DNA of 64,000 bases from Gordionus sp. m RMFG-2023 (GCF_954871325.1 NC_088777.1:6549366-6613365); one strand, 5' to 3'. Counted from the first letter of the stretch, positions 1 through 12,365 are shown. Notes: generated by a model from the letters alone, not told the origin. Numbers and translations are program-made.

Positions 1-340
1 TAAAATTAAGCATTATTTTTTATTAATAGAATTAGGGATTAGAAATCTTTAACTTCAGAATATTCTAAAATATTAATTTTTTTTCAAAATTTTTTTCAAC
101 CCTGTTCGGGGGTTTTTTTTTAAAAAAATAATCAGGCCCTGTCCCAATTTTTCTAAAAAAATTATATTTAATTTTGATTTTTATAGCTAAGAAGGACGAT
201 TTCAAATATTTAATTTTAAATATATAGCCCGGCCCGGATTTTTTTTTTAAAAAAATTTTCAGGCCCATCCCGCTTATTTGAAAAAAATTTAGGACCCGTC
301 CCGGCTATATTTAAAAAAAATTAAAATACAGTACGGCCCG
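1..340. repeat. GC-rich hAT-like terminal debris
   Basis: Short blocks of GGCCCGG, CCCGTCCCGG and similar words alternate with A/T runs. Related blocks occur at 11,960-12,245, 3,435-3,600 and 53,320-53,400. Such GC-rich words in AT-rich DNA are typical of subterminal parts of hAT elements. No clean terminal inverted repeat or target-site duplication is visible, because the left side is cut by the window edge. The open frame on the minus strand at 65-268 is low-complexity Lys/Phe/Ile and is not believed. Confidence 0.4.
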
Positions 341-502
341 GCTGGACTGCAAGTCTCTGAAAAACATTCCTATGAAGTACTTCTGAAAGTAGATCATGGT
401 TTGGATCTTTTGAATATTCATAGGCATTTAACGCCAAGCAAGGATGAGATAATTGAAAATTTAGCTCTCAACATTTTTGTGTATAATTTTTCCAACAATT
501 AA
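341..502 (+). other. Unrecognised open frame, possible terminal exon (54 codons)
   Basis: A plus-strand frame stays open from about 341 to a TAA at 500-502. It has a normal amino-acid mix rather than the Lys/Asn/Phe/Ile bias of random frames here (pieces read EVLLKVDHGLDLL and HRHLTPSKDEII). It has no ATG. It could be the last exon of a host gene whose acceptor lies near the preceding GC-rich repeat, or the tail of a transposon protein. I do not recognise the family. Confidence 0.25.
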
Positions 503-599
503 ATTTTTTATACTTTATATATAAATTTTAAAGGCTCAAAAATTCAAATTTCTATTTTGGGTCATTTAAGTGGTTCATATGGTGGTTATATTCACTTCA

Positions 600-830
600 T
601 AAATTCACATTTATTTATAGTTTTTCATTGCCGCCATTTATATCCATTTAATAATTTTTATTTCACATTTATTTTATAATTTTATATGCCGGTTTATATA
701 TATAATACATTTATTTTATAGTTTTTCAATGCCGCCTATATTTGTTTAATATTTTTTAATTCACATTTATTTTATAGTTTTTTATATGCCGGTTTATATA
801 TATAATTTTTTTATAATTCACATTAATTTA
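600..830. repeat. Tandem repeat, about 103-bp period
   Basis: Two and a bit units, recognised by the words TGCCGCC (near 629 and 731) and GCCGGTTTATATATATAA (near 688 and 788), each pair about 100 bases apart. The repeat is AT-rich with no coding content. It directly follows the orphan open frame at 341-502. Confidence 0.6.
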
Positions 831-2390
831 AAATTGTGAATTAGAAAAGTTATTAGTCATAATAAATTTATGATCAATTGCTATTTCTTAAAAAATTTTA
901 TTATCCCCACCCCAGACCAAATTCCTACGTGCGCGCTTGATATGACATATTTAAATTTTTTTAGAAAATTGAGATTTTTGGAAGAATTGTATATTTTATA
1001 TAAAGAAATTCTTGATCATATTAAAATTAATTTAATTTTTGATGAGATGAGGAATGGAAAAAGAGTTGTATAAGGGATGTACATATAATCAAATAAAATG
1101 AAGATATTCTTTAATAATTTATAATTAGAATACCAAAAAACAAAGGAATCAATCTTATGGAGGTTTGTGACAAATGTTATCTTCAATACTTTTTCCTTGC
1201 CATAAATTTATATCATTCAAATTTTTATAAAAATATTTCTTTAAATAATTAAATTATATTTTAGTATATAATGAAAATACTTTTATAATAAAATAATGCA
1301 TTATAAATTTTGACAAGAATGATATAAATTTAAAATTTATTATTCAGCAACTTTGTTTTATGCATATCTTCTTTAATAAATATTTCAAAATGGATAAATT
1401 ATATTTTTTTTGCATTAGAAGAAGAAATATTTTTCAAAATTTTCCTCTAAAATAAGAAGGAAAATGATAATTTGAACATTTATAAGTAAATAAGAGATAT
1501 TTCTGATAAAAGCATATGAAATTAATCATTTCAAACCCTTTAATTATGAAGAGGGGATGATGTTTTGGAGTTATAATGCTGTAGTTTCTGAAAATTTTAC
1601 TTGAATATTTTGTTTAACTTGGATATAGCAGTATGGTTCATAGATGAAGGAGGGGATATATGTTTCCTACAAAATATTTTCCCTAAAACAAATTTACATT
1701 ATTTATTAAGTATTCTAGTTATTTTTATTATTTAAAAAATAGAATGTAAAAGGTGCAGAAAGTAGCCCTACCCTAAAAGTAAGCTAGTTTATATTTAAAG
1801 GGAGTTTCAGTAGTCATTGGACAAATAATTTGATAATCGCGATTAAATTACCCAAACCCAGAACCCAAACCCTTTTTAATTTAAAGTTCAGGGTCCAATC
1901 TTTTTCAAAAAAAATTTTTTTTTATTTTAAACTATCATTTTATTTATTTTAAATTATTTGTTTAAAATAATATAATATAAACATGTAATTTTACGATTTT
2001 CATTTATAAAAGATTTCCTGTTTAAAAAGAATACCTATTTTAAACATTTTTTTAATTCAAAAAAAATTTTGTAATTGCAAATTTAGTTTAGAAAATTTAA
2101 TTTAAATGATTAGGTTGTTAAAATTCAAATATTAAATTATAATACATTAAATATAATATGAATAATATTAAATAAATGCAATTTAAAAAAATATATAAAT
2201 GGTGACTATTTATAGAGTAAATTTATTAATCAAATAATATTTCCTAGAATATGTCATACCTAAATTATACTTGAAATAAGGCAAATCTGCAATCCATTTT
2301 GTGATTACAAATTTAATTTAGATAGATTTATTTAAATTTAAATAATTTGTTAAAGATTAAATTTGTATATGGATTTATTAGTCGAATATT
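831..2390. other. No gene seen
   Basis: AT-rich sequence with long A and T runs. The open frame at 870-1073 (67 codons) has no recognisable motif. Around 1,845-1,910 there is a run of CCCAAACCC-like words that may be the left edge of the hAT fossil to the right. Confidence 0.5.
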
Positions 2391-2394
2391 TCAA

Positions 2395-3430
2395 ATTTTA
2401 TGATATGGGAGATTCTGAATGTAGATTATGTAATGTAATATTAGTAGGGAGTCTTAATAGCAATTTAAAAAGACATACTAAGAGAATCAGAAACAATTCG
2501 ATAAATATTTAGGTTAAAAAAAACTAAAATCAATGAAACTTTGAAAAACCTCGATTACTACCAAATCTGAGATAAAAGAATATAATATTAATAGTGAAAG
2601 ATATCATACACAAAATCTATTCATATTTCGATGTCAGAAGAAGATTTGACAAATGCTATGATTGAGATGGTGACCTTTATTGGCTGCACTTTTTCAATAA
2701 TTGAAGACTCAAGGTTTAATAAATTTATTGACCCTATTACTAAAGCCCTGGTTGTGTCCACCATTCGCTATACAATTAAGGACTTGATTAAAGATTAGTT
2801 TAAAAAAATAGAAAAATTGATTCTGCAAAACGATTAGATAGAAACAATTTGGGAATTAATATCCAGTATGCTCGAGTTAATATTAAGGTGTAATTTAGCA
2901 ATGAAAGAAATTACAGGAGATAATAATAAAAAAATTATTTTAGAGACCCGAATAAATTTGGCATTCCATTAAACAACCTTAACACTATAACAACCGATAA
3001 TAGTGTAAATTTTATCTAGTCGGGGGATTGGGATGAAGATATAAATGATAATATAATACTTGTACGATATGCTGGATTGATGTTAAAATTCTAAGGTTTT
3101 TATATTATATGGAACTTGTTACAACAGAGGAAGTTATTCTAGAGGAAACAGAATGGGATTAAATAGCTAACATGCCGTAGTTTTGTATCCACTTAAGCTG
3201 ACAATCTTGAGACTACCATCGAAGCAAATGTGCATCTCCAATTTTTTTGGCATTTGGATAAAATGCCGTTTAGAATTGTAAAAAATAGACAATAATATTA
3301 CAATAATACATATGGACATATGATATTGAGGATACTTATTTAAATAATAATATTCTTCATGCAGCACTGCTAAGATATTAAATCCTATTAACCATTGATC
3401 AGGAAGAGGTTGCTAGAATAGAAGTTTGCA
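2395..3430 (+). mobile_element. hAT transposase fossil with BED-type zinc finger
   Basis: Plus-strand reading shows a BED-finger pattern at 2,410-2,490: Cys-x2-Cys (ECRLCN) followed by the typical SNLKRH, with His at about 2,474. About 150 bases on comes a segment like the start of the hAT body (MVTFIGCTFSIIEDSRF, about 2,670-2,720), then a TTDNSVNF segment near 2,993. The DNA-binding finger plus catalytic body is the standard layout of BED-finger hAT transposases. Many stops and frameshifts interrupt it, so it is long dead. The dimerisation domain is not seen in this orientation; the one at 3,740-3,925 is on the other strand and belongs to another insertion. Confidence 0.7.
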
Positions 3431-3434
3431 TTGG

Positions 3435-4107
3435 GTGAGTTTTTGAACCATAAGCCCGCCCATCCAATATTTAAAAAAAATTTAACCCGCCCGCCCATTA
3501 GTCTTTTACCCATCCGCCCGCTCCCATTATCTAAATATTTTACCCGCCCAACCATTATTTATAAAATATTTTAACCCAAACCTGTTAATATAAAATTTAA
3601 TTATGGCCCTTCTTTCATTTTAAGCATCTAATAAAGATATTTCATCATTACACCTCTACAAGAAATTTTATATAATTTTCAATTTAATTTATGGACAATT
3701 TATTTGATTAAATAAATTATGAAAAAAATATAAAGAATTATAATGTAGAAATAATAATGAATAGAAATTTTCTGGATTCAAACACATCCTTCTTTGTTCC
3801 AAAAACCTTCCAGCAATGCTAAATTTCTCGTTCAGAAGAAGCACTAGTTGCAGGAATTGCCAATATTTTTATTGCTAATCTTGATAGCTTTGGAGAATCT
3901 TTTTCCTTGTTTTCCACCAAATTAGTTTTAAATATACAAGAATTTTTATGATACCAAAAAAGGACATTTCAATATTTAATATACAAAAAAGTTCAAGACC
4001 GTTTTTAATTAATATTTACTTAAATAATTTTTTATTTTTTAGCCCACCCACCAATTGCTTAAATTTTTTAACCTGCCCACCAACCCTGCCCATAGTTTAA
4101 CTGGGCC
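3435..4107 (-). mobile_element. Second hAT fossil, dimerisation domain, minus strand
   Basis: On the minus strand, 3,925 down to about 3,740 reads as the C-terminal hAT dimerisation domain: a WW pair, then LSRLAIKILAIP and ATSASSER, the family's most conserved stretch (usually followed by FSxAG; here decayed). It is bracketed by GC-rich CCCGCCC words at 3,450-3,600 and 4,040-4,105, which look like subterminal repeats of one short, internally deleted copy. It lies opposite in strand to the BED-finger fossil on its left, so two different hAT insertions are juxtaposed. No clean target-site duplication found. Confidence 0.65.
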
Positions 4108-7075
4108 TCCATTTTTAAAATAAACAAAACATCATTTTAAAATTAAAAGATGGAGAAATGACATTATAAGATATTAAACAAATTCTAAGAAATATGAATA
4201 ACAAATATAAATGAAAATATTCTAACATGAGTGTCAGGGATTTGTTATATGGGTGTCATTTTTTTGAACCTCCATTTTTAAAAAAAACAAAACAACATTT
4301 AAAAAAAAAAAAATTAAAAGATAGAGAAATGCCGTTATAAAATAATTAAACAAATTCAAAGAAATATGAACAACAAATGAAAATGAGAATTTCTAACATG
4401 AGTCAGAGACTTGTTATATGCTCGACATTTTTTTGGCCTCCATTTTTAAAATAAACAATACTACATTTTTTAAAAATATTAAAAGATGGATAAATGAAAT
4501 TATAAAATCATTAAACAAATTCAAAAATAGTTGTCTTTTCTAGGAATAAAAAAAATCATTTACCTAACAAATCAAAATATAATTAGGCAGCTTTACACTT
4601 CCTTTTTGAATGGAAGCATACCACACTCTCTTATTAGTTTAAGTATTAGAGAAAAAAGTAATAATAATTTTCTCATCATTGAAAATGAAATAACAATTAT
4701 TTTTAAAATACATTTCAGAAAAGAAATATCTAAAAATTCTTTATAAATTTTTGGCTTTCCATCAATTTTAATTATTTGTGTTAGATGAATCATTAATTTT
4801 TCCTTAATATTTACTTTACATGTATAATTATATATTACCTTGAATTTTTATTACAGAAATGATTTTTTTTATTCTTAGAAAAAAAAACTATTTTTGAATT
4901 TGTTTAATCATTTTATAATGTTATTTCTCCATCTTTTAATTTTAAATGTTGTTTTGTTTATTTTAAAAATGGAGGTGAAAAAAATTGTCGGACATATAAC
5001 AAGTCCCAGCCTCATGTTAAAATATTCTCTCATTTGTTGTTTTTATTTCTTTGAATTTGTTAAATTATTATAACATAATTTCTATATCTTTTAATATTAT
5101 TTTTAAAAAATGTTGTTTTGTTTATTTTTGAAATGGAGGCCCAAAAATATTATCCTTTTCATTTGTTGTTAATATTTCCATTTCCATTTATACTTTAATA
5201 CAATCAGACAATCATCGAAAATTGTTTGAAATCATAACTTCGAATTAGGCCATATATTTTTCTATTTTACTACCCATTTAAGGCAGAGAGGTTAGCCTCC
5301 TGTGAATAGATCTTTCTATTAACTATCAATTGCTATCTATATTGGAGATGTCTCAAAAGCCAGGAAAATTTTAAAACAAATAAATGACAATAAAATTTAA
5401 ACCCGTGAAGGCAAACCAGATCCCATTTTAGAAAGAGGGTTCATCCCTGCCCCTGAGTTTAGAGGAATATATCTAATTCAAATTCTTCTATTTTTTAGTT
5501 TTTCTAAAACCCATTGGCATTATTATAATAGGTGAAAGGTCTAAAATCATAAAATACCATGACATTACATATTTTCATTTCACCTCAATAGTTATTTCTA
5601 CCAATACGGGACTGTTTGAGGTATAGACTGTGCTAATACATCTATTACTGTAATGAAGAAAAGTGGACTCCGACCCTTGATGAACTCCTTCGGCTATTGT
5701 GAAGCCTGCTGAAGTACCTGTTGTGATATTAAAGTAAATAATTTCCATACGTAAAAGATAAAATTAAAACTTTGTCAAAAAATTTTATATGCAAAATAAG
5801 TTTAAAATACAATTTTTCATATTTTAAATGATATTTTACTTATAATCATTATATTATGTCCTTTTACTATTTTAAAAAATAAGTTTATTTACGTTTATTA
5901 TTATATTTATAAATGATTTAATATAATATTATTATTTTATAAAAATCATCTAGATTTGTATAACTAACAGCATCATTTTAAGCCTGTTTATTTTATTTTT
6001 ATAATTTTTTTGGACCCGGGTGAGTGATACTAAATATAAAAATTTTAATTCTAACTGGGCTTAATCACAATAGGCAATATTTTAAATTACCCTTGCTTCC
6101 CAAATTGTTTTACATCAATAATGCACCAAATTATTTTATTTACATAATTTTACTAATTTCTAAAGTAAAATTTTAGATGAGCCATTAGAAAAAAAATATC
6201 TAAATTTTAACGAAGGTTGACAAAATTTTAAAATAATTATTTGTGGATATTTTTAATTTGGAATTGCATGGAAAATATTTAATTAATTCATTTTATCGCC
6301 GTTAAGGGCGATACACATAAATAAAGAAAATGAAGACAATTTTAATTATCACCTTTTATATTTATTTGGTATGATAATCGTTCATAAAACTATGAGTGAG
6401 TAAAATTTTTTGGAGACTAAAAAATCTTTATATAAAAGAAACATTTTTTTTTAACAAAGGGACGACAGATGTAAGTTTTCATACTCATAATCATAATAAA
6501 ATATATGGAATTATAAAGAAAATAAAGATAATTTTATATATAATTTTAAATAACATGTAATAAAAAAAATGAAAATCTTTATAAATGGATTCAGTTCAGA
6601 ATAGTGTATAGGTTAATATCATGTTAGATAAGAATAAAACGTAATACAAATAATAATTATCTTTTAATTTTAAGTTTTTCTATATACTAAAAAAAACTAA
6701 TTATGACTTATATCGCCGCAGAACAGTAAAAATAAACATAATGAACCTATTATATCAATACACAACAATTATATATGTAAATTTTTTATCAAAATTCAAC
6801 ATAAAATATTGAAAGCTAAAATAGGAAAAAATATATATGGCCTAATTCTAAGTTATGATTTTAAATAATTTTCGATGATTGTTTGTTTGTTCATAAGTAT
6901 AAATGGAAATAGAAATATGAACTACAAATAAAAATGCGAATTATATAACGTGAGTCAGGGACTTGTTTATTTTGGGTTCTATTTTTAAAATAAACAAAAC
7001 AACATTTATAAAAATTAATTATAAAATCGAGAAATGGAGAAATTTCATTATAAGATGAAGTTTAAAAATCTTTTT
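4108..7075. repeat. Inverted-repeat complex built of 150-180 bp units
   Basis: Direct copies of a unit (marker ACAAAAC and AAAGATGGAGAAATG, then GAGTCAGGGACTTGTTATA) start near 4,108, 4,262 and 4,439. Inverted copies lie at 4,875-5,160, so 4,108-5,160 is a large palindrome centred near 4,690. A further inverted relation links 5,200-5,280 with 6,810-6,900 (both carry GGCCTAATTC or its complement and a TCGAAAATTATTT-type word), and a last unit copy lies at 6,930-7,075. The whole looks like a foldback-type element about 3 kb long with a 1.5-kb interior. Terminal sequence and target-site duplication were not resolved. Confidence 0.55.
5575..5748 (-). CDS. Orphan small ORF, 57 residues
   Basis: A minus-strand frame runs from an ATG at 5,746-5,748 to a TGA at 5,575-5,577. 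Composition is protein-like (pieces: NITTGTSAGFTIAEGVHQG, SNRCISTVYTSNSP, LVEITIEVK) and unlike the surrounding A/T noise. A possible splice acceptor (CACAACAG) lies at 5,718, so it may instead be the last exon of a longer gene, giving a Ser/Thr-rich beta-strand-like tail ending in VK. It sits in the interior of the inverted-repeat complex at 4,108-7,075, so it could be captured host sequence. I do not recognise the family. Confidence 0.4.
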   Translation of the reverse strand: MEIIYFNITTGTSAGFTIAEGVHQGSESTFLHYSNRCISTVYTSNSPVLVEITIEVK

Positions 7076-7249
7076 TTTATATAATAAAAATTCAGGCTAA
7101 TATAAATATATAAGTAAAGTAAATAATAAGAAAAAATTAATAATTCATCTAAAAAAAATATTCAAATAGATCAAAAATAAAAAATTTACGAAGAATTTTA
7201 AAATATTTATTTTAATAAATATATATAAAAAAATTACCACTTTATTTTC

Positions 7250-8600
7250 AATGATGAGAGAATTGCAGGTAGTATTTACCCAAGAAGAGGTTACAAAAAA
7301 ATCAACTATTTCTTAATAAACTTATCTGGAGGTTTAAATAGAATTAGGCCCATATTTTTTCTAGATCTAATAAATTTAGATAATGCCAGCTTATACATTC
7401 TATTGAAAGTAATAACTAAACTTAATAATCACATTGTCAATAGGTTGGTGCATAATTTAATAGATCTAGTCTTTGTTGCACTTCAAAAAATAAATCGGAA
7501 TTTAGGACAATCGCTATAAGTATTTTAATCAGAAGAATATTTTCTAATAATTCGAAAACTAATAAGAGATTCTTTATCTGATATTTTCACACCTAATTAA
7601 AATCCGAATATGAAAGGTGAATGCGAAATCGTTAGCTATGTAGCTAAAATCAATCTGGAGAATCTGCTTTCAGATCATTTATACTCATTAAACCGCAAAT
7701 TATAATCTAAAGTTTTTCCCAAAAATATATAGAATTCAATAATTATATACAATCTAGCTATGGAACACCATCAATATTGGATAATCGAAAACAAAGATTT
7801 TGTCAATGCAAGGACGCCAGCAAGATAAACCTATAGAACTATCCTTGTTCTATATATCCATAAATAAAATTATTAAGGATATTATGATTATTGTGACCTA
7901 AATCTGAATATTTGGTAGTAAGATGATGCTTCACTGTCAGACTCTATCAGCGAAATAATTAAAGGCCTTGACATTATCATACTTAGTTTTCAAACAAATT
8001 TATCATAAATATATTAAAAATATAAATTTATTTCAAGAAGAGAATATTTTTCTTCAAACATAGTCCTATTAACTCCTATCAACAGAGACGAAATATGTGT
8101 TCTTGTGTCATATATGCGGTTAAGCCAGTATATAAACATTTTTAGAAAATAATTCTAACATTACAAATATCCTTATAATATGGCCCCTCACATTAGATCT
8201 ATGATATTATTAAAAACTTCCTACATTCCCAAAATTTTTTATCATTTTAGATTATCAGAGGCATTTTTATATCCTGAAATTTACCAAATTTAGAGAATAT
8301 TTTTATCTATAATGTTGTCAGAAAACATAGTTATAATCCTCCCACAAAATCTGAAGGACTTGGTCTACGCTCTCCTATACCCTTATTAATTGTATATACT
8401 AACCATGAACATATTTTGAATTTAATCAAGTTTAGCTGTGTTGACAAATTATTCTACAAAGGTTCACAAGAATTGAATGCAGCTATCGTGTCACACTCCA
8501 ATGACAGATTAACTCCTTACAATGGTTATTAAGATGTTCGACTATGAATGGCTACAGGATCTATCTAAGCAGAGCTATTGAATCATTTCCAAAATATACA
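7250..8600 (+). mobile_element. Decayed LINE (non-LTR retrotransposon) copy
   Basis: Several frames on the plus strand give pieces of a non-LTR reverse transcriptase: a SGGLNRIRP segment near 7,330 (family pattern SGGxDGxRPxxF), a LNIWW-DDASLSD segment near 7,905-7,940 (equivalent to WYLDDGTL in the copy at 21-26 kb, without the Tyr-Leu), and EGLGLRSP near 8,355 (shared with GGLGLRSP in the copy at 51-53 kb). The order matches the other two copies, so this is the same family. It is interrupted by many stops and frameshifts and has no intact 5' end. Its 3' side abuts the satellite that starts at 8,633. Confidence 0.75.
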
Positions 8601-8632
8601 GAATTTATTGAGTTACAATCAGGTTTTGGGTC

Positions 8633-9516
8633 GTGACGCTTTGTAGTGGTTACTAAAATTAATGTTTGTGATTTAATATAGTGATTATATTATTTATAGA
8701 ATTATTCAGTTATCAACATTTTTGATCTAATACTAAATAATATTGCCATGATATGAAAATAAAATGATATGGACTACTTGAATAAATATGTTTATAATTA
8801 CCAAATAAATTTATCAAAAGTTATTAAATTTTATTATAAATTAACCTGGGATTGGAGCTCTGATTGTAGTGGTTACTAAAAAATATTTATTTATTATATG
8901 ATTATTAAAAATAGAATAAAAATTAAACTTTTTGATATGTAAAAATAATAATATATATGCTATTTTGAATAATTATAATTTATATTAATCAATTGTAAAA
9001 AAGTTTCAAATTTTATAAATAGGCATATAAACCTAGGGGTTGAGTTTTGCTGATTGTAGCGGTTACTAAAATCATTGTTTACGGTTTTATATATTAATAT
9101 GTAATTCTTAGATCTATAAATAAAGAGAATGACAATATATAAAAATAACATCATATGGCGGATTTTGATTAATATTTTGTAACTATTTAATCAATTTTAA
9201 ATAACGTTTTAAAATTAAAATAAATATAAATAAACCTGGAGGTTGAGTTTCGCTGATTGGAGTGGTTACTAAAATTTTTGTTTGCGATTTATATAATGAT
9301 TAATTATGGTGACATTATTTAGTTATCAACTTTTTGATCTAACAATAAATGAGATTTTGCCTTATTAAAATAAGATATTAACGATTTTGAATATATATAA
9401 TTATTACTTTCGAAATTTAAAAAATTTGCTGATAGTAATAGTTACAAAAATTATTATTTAAGGTTTTATATATAAATATATGACTCTTTTTTCAAACAAT
9501 AATAAGAATGACTTCA
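8633..9516. repeat. Satellite array, about 200-bp period (block 1)
   Basis: Marker GTAGTGGTTACTAAAA or a close variant occurs near 8,643, 8,866, 9,056, 9,257 and 9,431, giving a spacing of about 174-223 bases. Two unit types alternate: one preceded by GGATTGGAGCTCTGATTG, the other by GGTTGAGTTTCGCTGATTG, suggesting a two-unit higher-order repeat of about 400 bp. No coding content. The block is cut on the right by a hAT insertion and continues after it. Confidence 0.8.
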
Positions 9517-9524
9517 TGTAAAAA

Positions 9525-11747
9525 AAGACCCGCAGAAACAGTTGGGCCTTGTGGGGAGGGGCAGCCCCCTCTCTTCCCTAAAAATATTTGGTCCCCAAAC
9601 CTGGCCCATAAAAAAAATCTTTGGACTCCAAAAATATCCCCCCTCCCCCCCATTCAAATATAGTGAAAATTTTTGCAATTGATTATTTTTAAAATAAAAT
9701 TTTAATATTTATTCAAAAAAATGTCTAGTTTGTAAATTTCTTTCTATCATGTTTTACTTTTATCCAATATTTCATTTTTATTTTATCATTTATATGTGAG
9801 TTTGTGTATGTTTATTGAACATATTTCAATTATAACTATTTTATTTATTATATTCAATCACAATATATTTTTTTTAATATAACCAGTTATTTAAAACAGC
9901 GGTGAATATTTTAGAATTATAATGATCATTTAATAATATCTATTTTAAGCTGAACAAATGTCAAGCAACAATACAACCTCTACAATTTATAACAACATTT
10001 TGGTAAGCCAACAAATTAAACGAAATCGTTTACTATATTAAGTCAATATTTTATTTGCTATTTCATAGCATGCAGGAGTTACAAACAAAAATTACGAATG
10101 GTGCAAATAATAAAAACATAATTTATTCTGCTGGAAAATTTATACCAATGTTTTTATACACTATCAAAAAATATCCTGAATTAAATAAAATCATGTAATT
10201 TATACCCAAAGCTTAACATCACCCCAGATTTAAAACGAAATATATGAGCTTCTATTGAAAAAATATAACGAATAATTATGCTTAGGTTTTCACAACATGA
10301 GGCATCTTTTGTCTCATCAAAGACAAAAAAGGCATCCCAAATTTGTTATGTTTATCTGAAATATATTCAAGCACAATATCTGCCATAATAAAACTCCCAT
10401 TATTTAGAATATAATAAGCCAGGCATATGATAGTGCAAACGTTATGTCTGACCAAAATGGAGAGAAAACCATACTTCATAAAAATTAATTTAAAAAAGTT
10501 TCATTTTTGCTACAACCCCAAGCATCTTTTGGTTCAAAATTGGCATAATAAGATTGTTTCATTTCTAATTTTTTTTAATTTATCCAATACATTGTATAAT
10601 ATTAGGCGTTTTAACGTATCCTGTAAATAGAGAGGCCATAATCTTAAGAGACTTTTAGACCAGAGGTGAAATGATCATTTAGTTTTTGTATCATTTGTAA
10701 GAATTTAGATGCTAATGGTATAAAGTATTATTTTACTTTTCTAATAGAACTCTTAATTCAGATTTTTCCACTCTTGATTCAGTGAAGCTACGAGTCTTTT
10801 ATCATAATGAGTTAATATTAATTGCGTTATATTAGTCATTATAGTTTATGAGATATTAATAACAATCCACTAAATAAGTATCTATAGTTAGTAGGTACTA
10901 ATCTAGGGGATGCTAAAAATTGCATTGATTCCACGATGAATATTTTAAAAAATAAAAGAAGCTATTATTCTTTTGATTTGATTAGATTTAAGGCTGAAAA
11001 ACCTTTAGCAAAATTTAATCTGACTCCCTAAAAATCATCACGGGTACGTTAAACAAATTTTCAAGATTTTTTAGTCGAGACCAAATTACAATATGATTGT
11101 AAAAAAATACTCCAATTGAAGTTTTTTAAAAAGGAATTATTATGAAATTATTGATTAGTTTTTGATTGTTTTTAGATAGATTTACACAAGATGATTATAA
11201 TTTCTACCATGTTTTAATTCATTGTCTCCCTTTGACACTGTTTATTAGATAAAATGGCCTCATTAGAATCATTATTGAACTAAAATATGTAAACGTTATA
11301 TCATGAAATTAAAATAGCTAAAGGATTATTAGCTGCAGAAGTTAAAGAAACGCATAATTTAAAAAATATCTTAAACATTATATATAAAAAAAATATCATC
11401 ATGCATTTAAAGAATTGTATAAATGCTACTCAGCAGCCATATAGGGTATCAACGGTTTCTGTGGTCTCGTTCTCTTCACTAAAGAGATTTATTACAAGCA
11501 CTTGAGAGTAGATGAAAGATCAACGTAAGTTAGATTTAGAATTGATGGCTTATGAAAAAATAATACAAAATTTATACGTTAATTCATTTATGTTATTTTA
11601 TATACATTCATATTATATTATTATTTTGTATTCATATTAGATTAATAAATTTTAAATAAAAATAGTAAAAAGTTTCTATGAAGGCTTAATTATTTATTTT
11701 TAAAAAATAGGGCCCCCCCCTAGCTGAAAATCCTGGATACAGTCCAG
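9525..11747 (+). mobile_element. hAT element (ZMYM/DUF4371-like transposase), decayed, inserted in satellite
   Basis: The left end is rich in GGGG/CCCC. The right end (CCCCCCCCTAGCTGAAAATC then CCTGGATACAGTCCAG) reads in complement like the familiar hAT start CAGTGGCGTATCCAGG, degraded. A TGTAAAAA at 9,517-9,524 and again at 11,748-11,755 fits an 8-bp target-site duplication in the satellite. Inside, the plus strand gives scattered transposase pieces, including a segment like AYDSANVMSDQNGE near 10,420-10,460 and the dimerisation domain near 11,450-11,570 (FSSLKRFITSTLE then DLELMAYEKI, matching the SSLKRIKTYLRSTM pattern). A stretch around 10,255-10,395 is inverted relative to the sister copy at 12,366-13,560. 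Confidence 0.75.
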
Positions 11748-11955
11748 TGTAAAAATAACATTATATCGCTTTTGAATAATAATTTGTAAATAGTTAATCA
11801 ATTAAATTAATTAATAAATATAAATAAACCTGGAGTTTGAGTTTCGCTGATTGTAGTGGTTACTAAAAAATATTTATTTATTTTATGATGAATAAAAATA
11901 GAATAAAATTAATCTTTTTGATATGTGTAAATAATAATTTAATATGCGATTTTGA
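11748..11955. repeat. Satellite array, about 200-bp period (block 2)
   Basis: Continuation of block 1 after the hAT insertion, with the same GAGTTTCGCTGATTGTAGTG marker at about 11,840-11,860. It runs to about 11,955, where a GGGCC-rich insert begins, and a remnant resumes at 12,246-12,365. Confidence 0.75.
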
Positions 11956-12245
11956 ATCTAATATTTTTTAAAAAAATTTGGGCCAGGTCGGGTCGACCTC
12001 GAAATTTTTTTTAAATATATCTAAATTTATCAATTTTATATTGAATTTTCTATGTAAAATAAAAATATTTGATTTTATTTATTGAAACTAAACGACATAT
12101 AAGATATGTCTTTTATTTTGAGTAATTATAAAAATTAATTTCTATATTTAAATATTCGCGCCGAGCCGGGCCGATAAATTTTTTTAAAAAAATTTCGGGT
12201 TCGGGCCGGGCCGGGTTAGATAAATTAGGCCCGATGCAGATCACT
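11956..12245. mobile_element. GGGCC-rich MITE-like insert in satellite
   Basis: The satellite is interrupted by about 290 bases with GC-rich ends: TTTGGGCCAGGTCGGGTCG on the left and GGGCCGGGCCGGGTT then GGCCCGATGCAGATCACTAG on the right. In complement the right end begins CTAGTGATCTGCATCGGGCC, which resembles hAT ends starting CAGTGATGTGCATCGGGCC. The interior is AT-rich and non-coding. No certain target-site duplication. Confidence 0.5.
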
Positions 12246-12365
12246 AGTGAAATTTAATTATCAATTTGATCTAATAATAAATAAGATTGGCATCTTATTA
12301 AAATAAAATGATATTAACAATTTTGAATAAATATAATATATAACTACTTTTCCAAATTTAAAAAA

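Noticed and set aside
65-268. Minus-strand 67-codon ORF
   Set aside because: Lys/Phe/Ile/Asn low complexity over GC-rich hAT debris; no motif.
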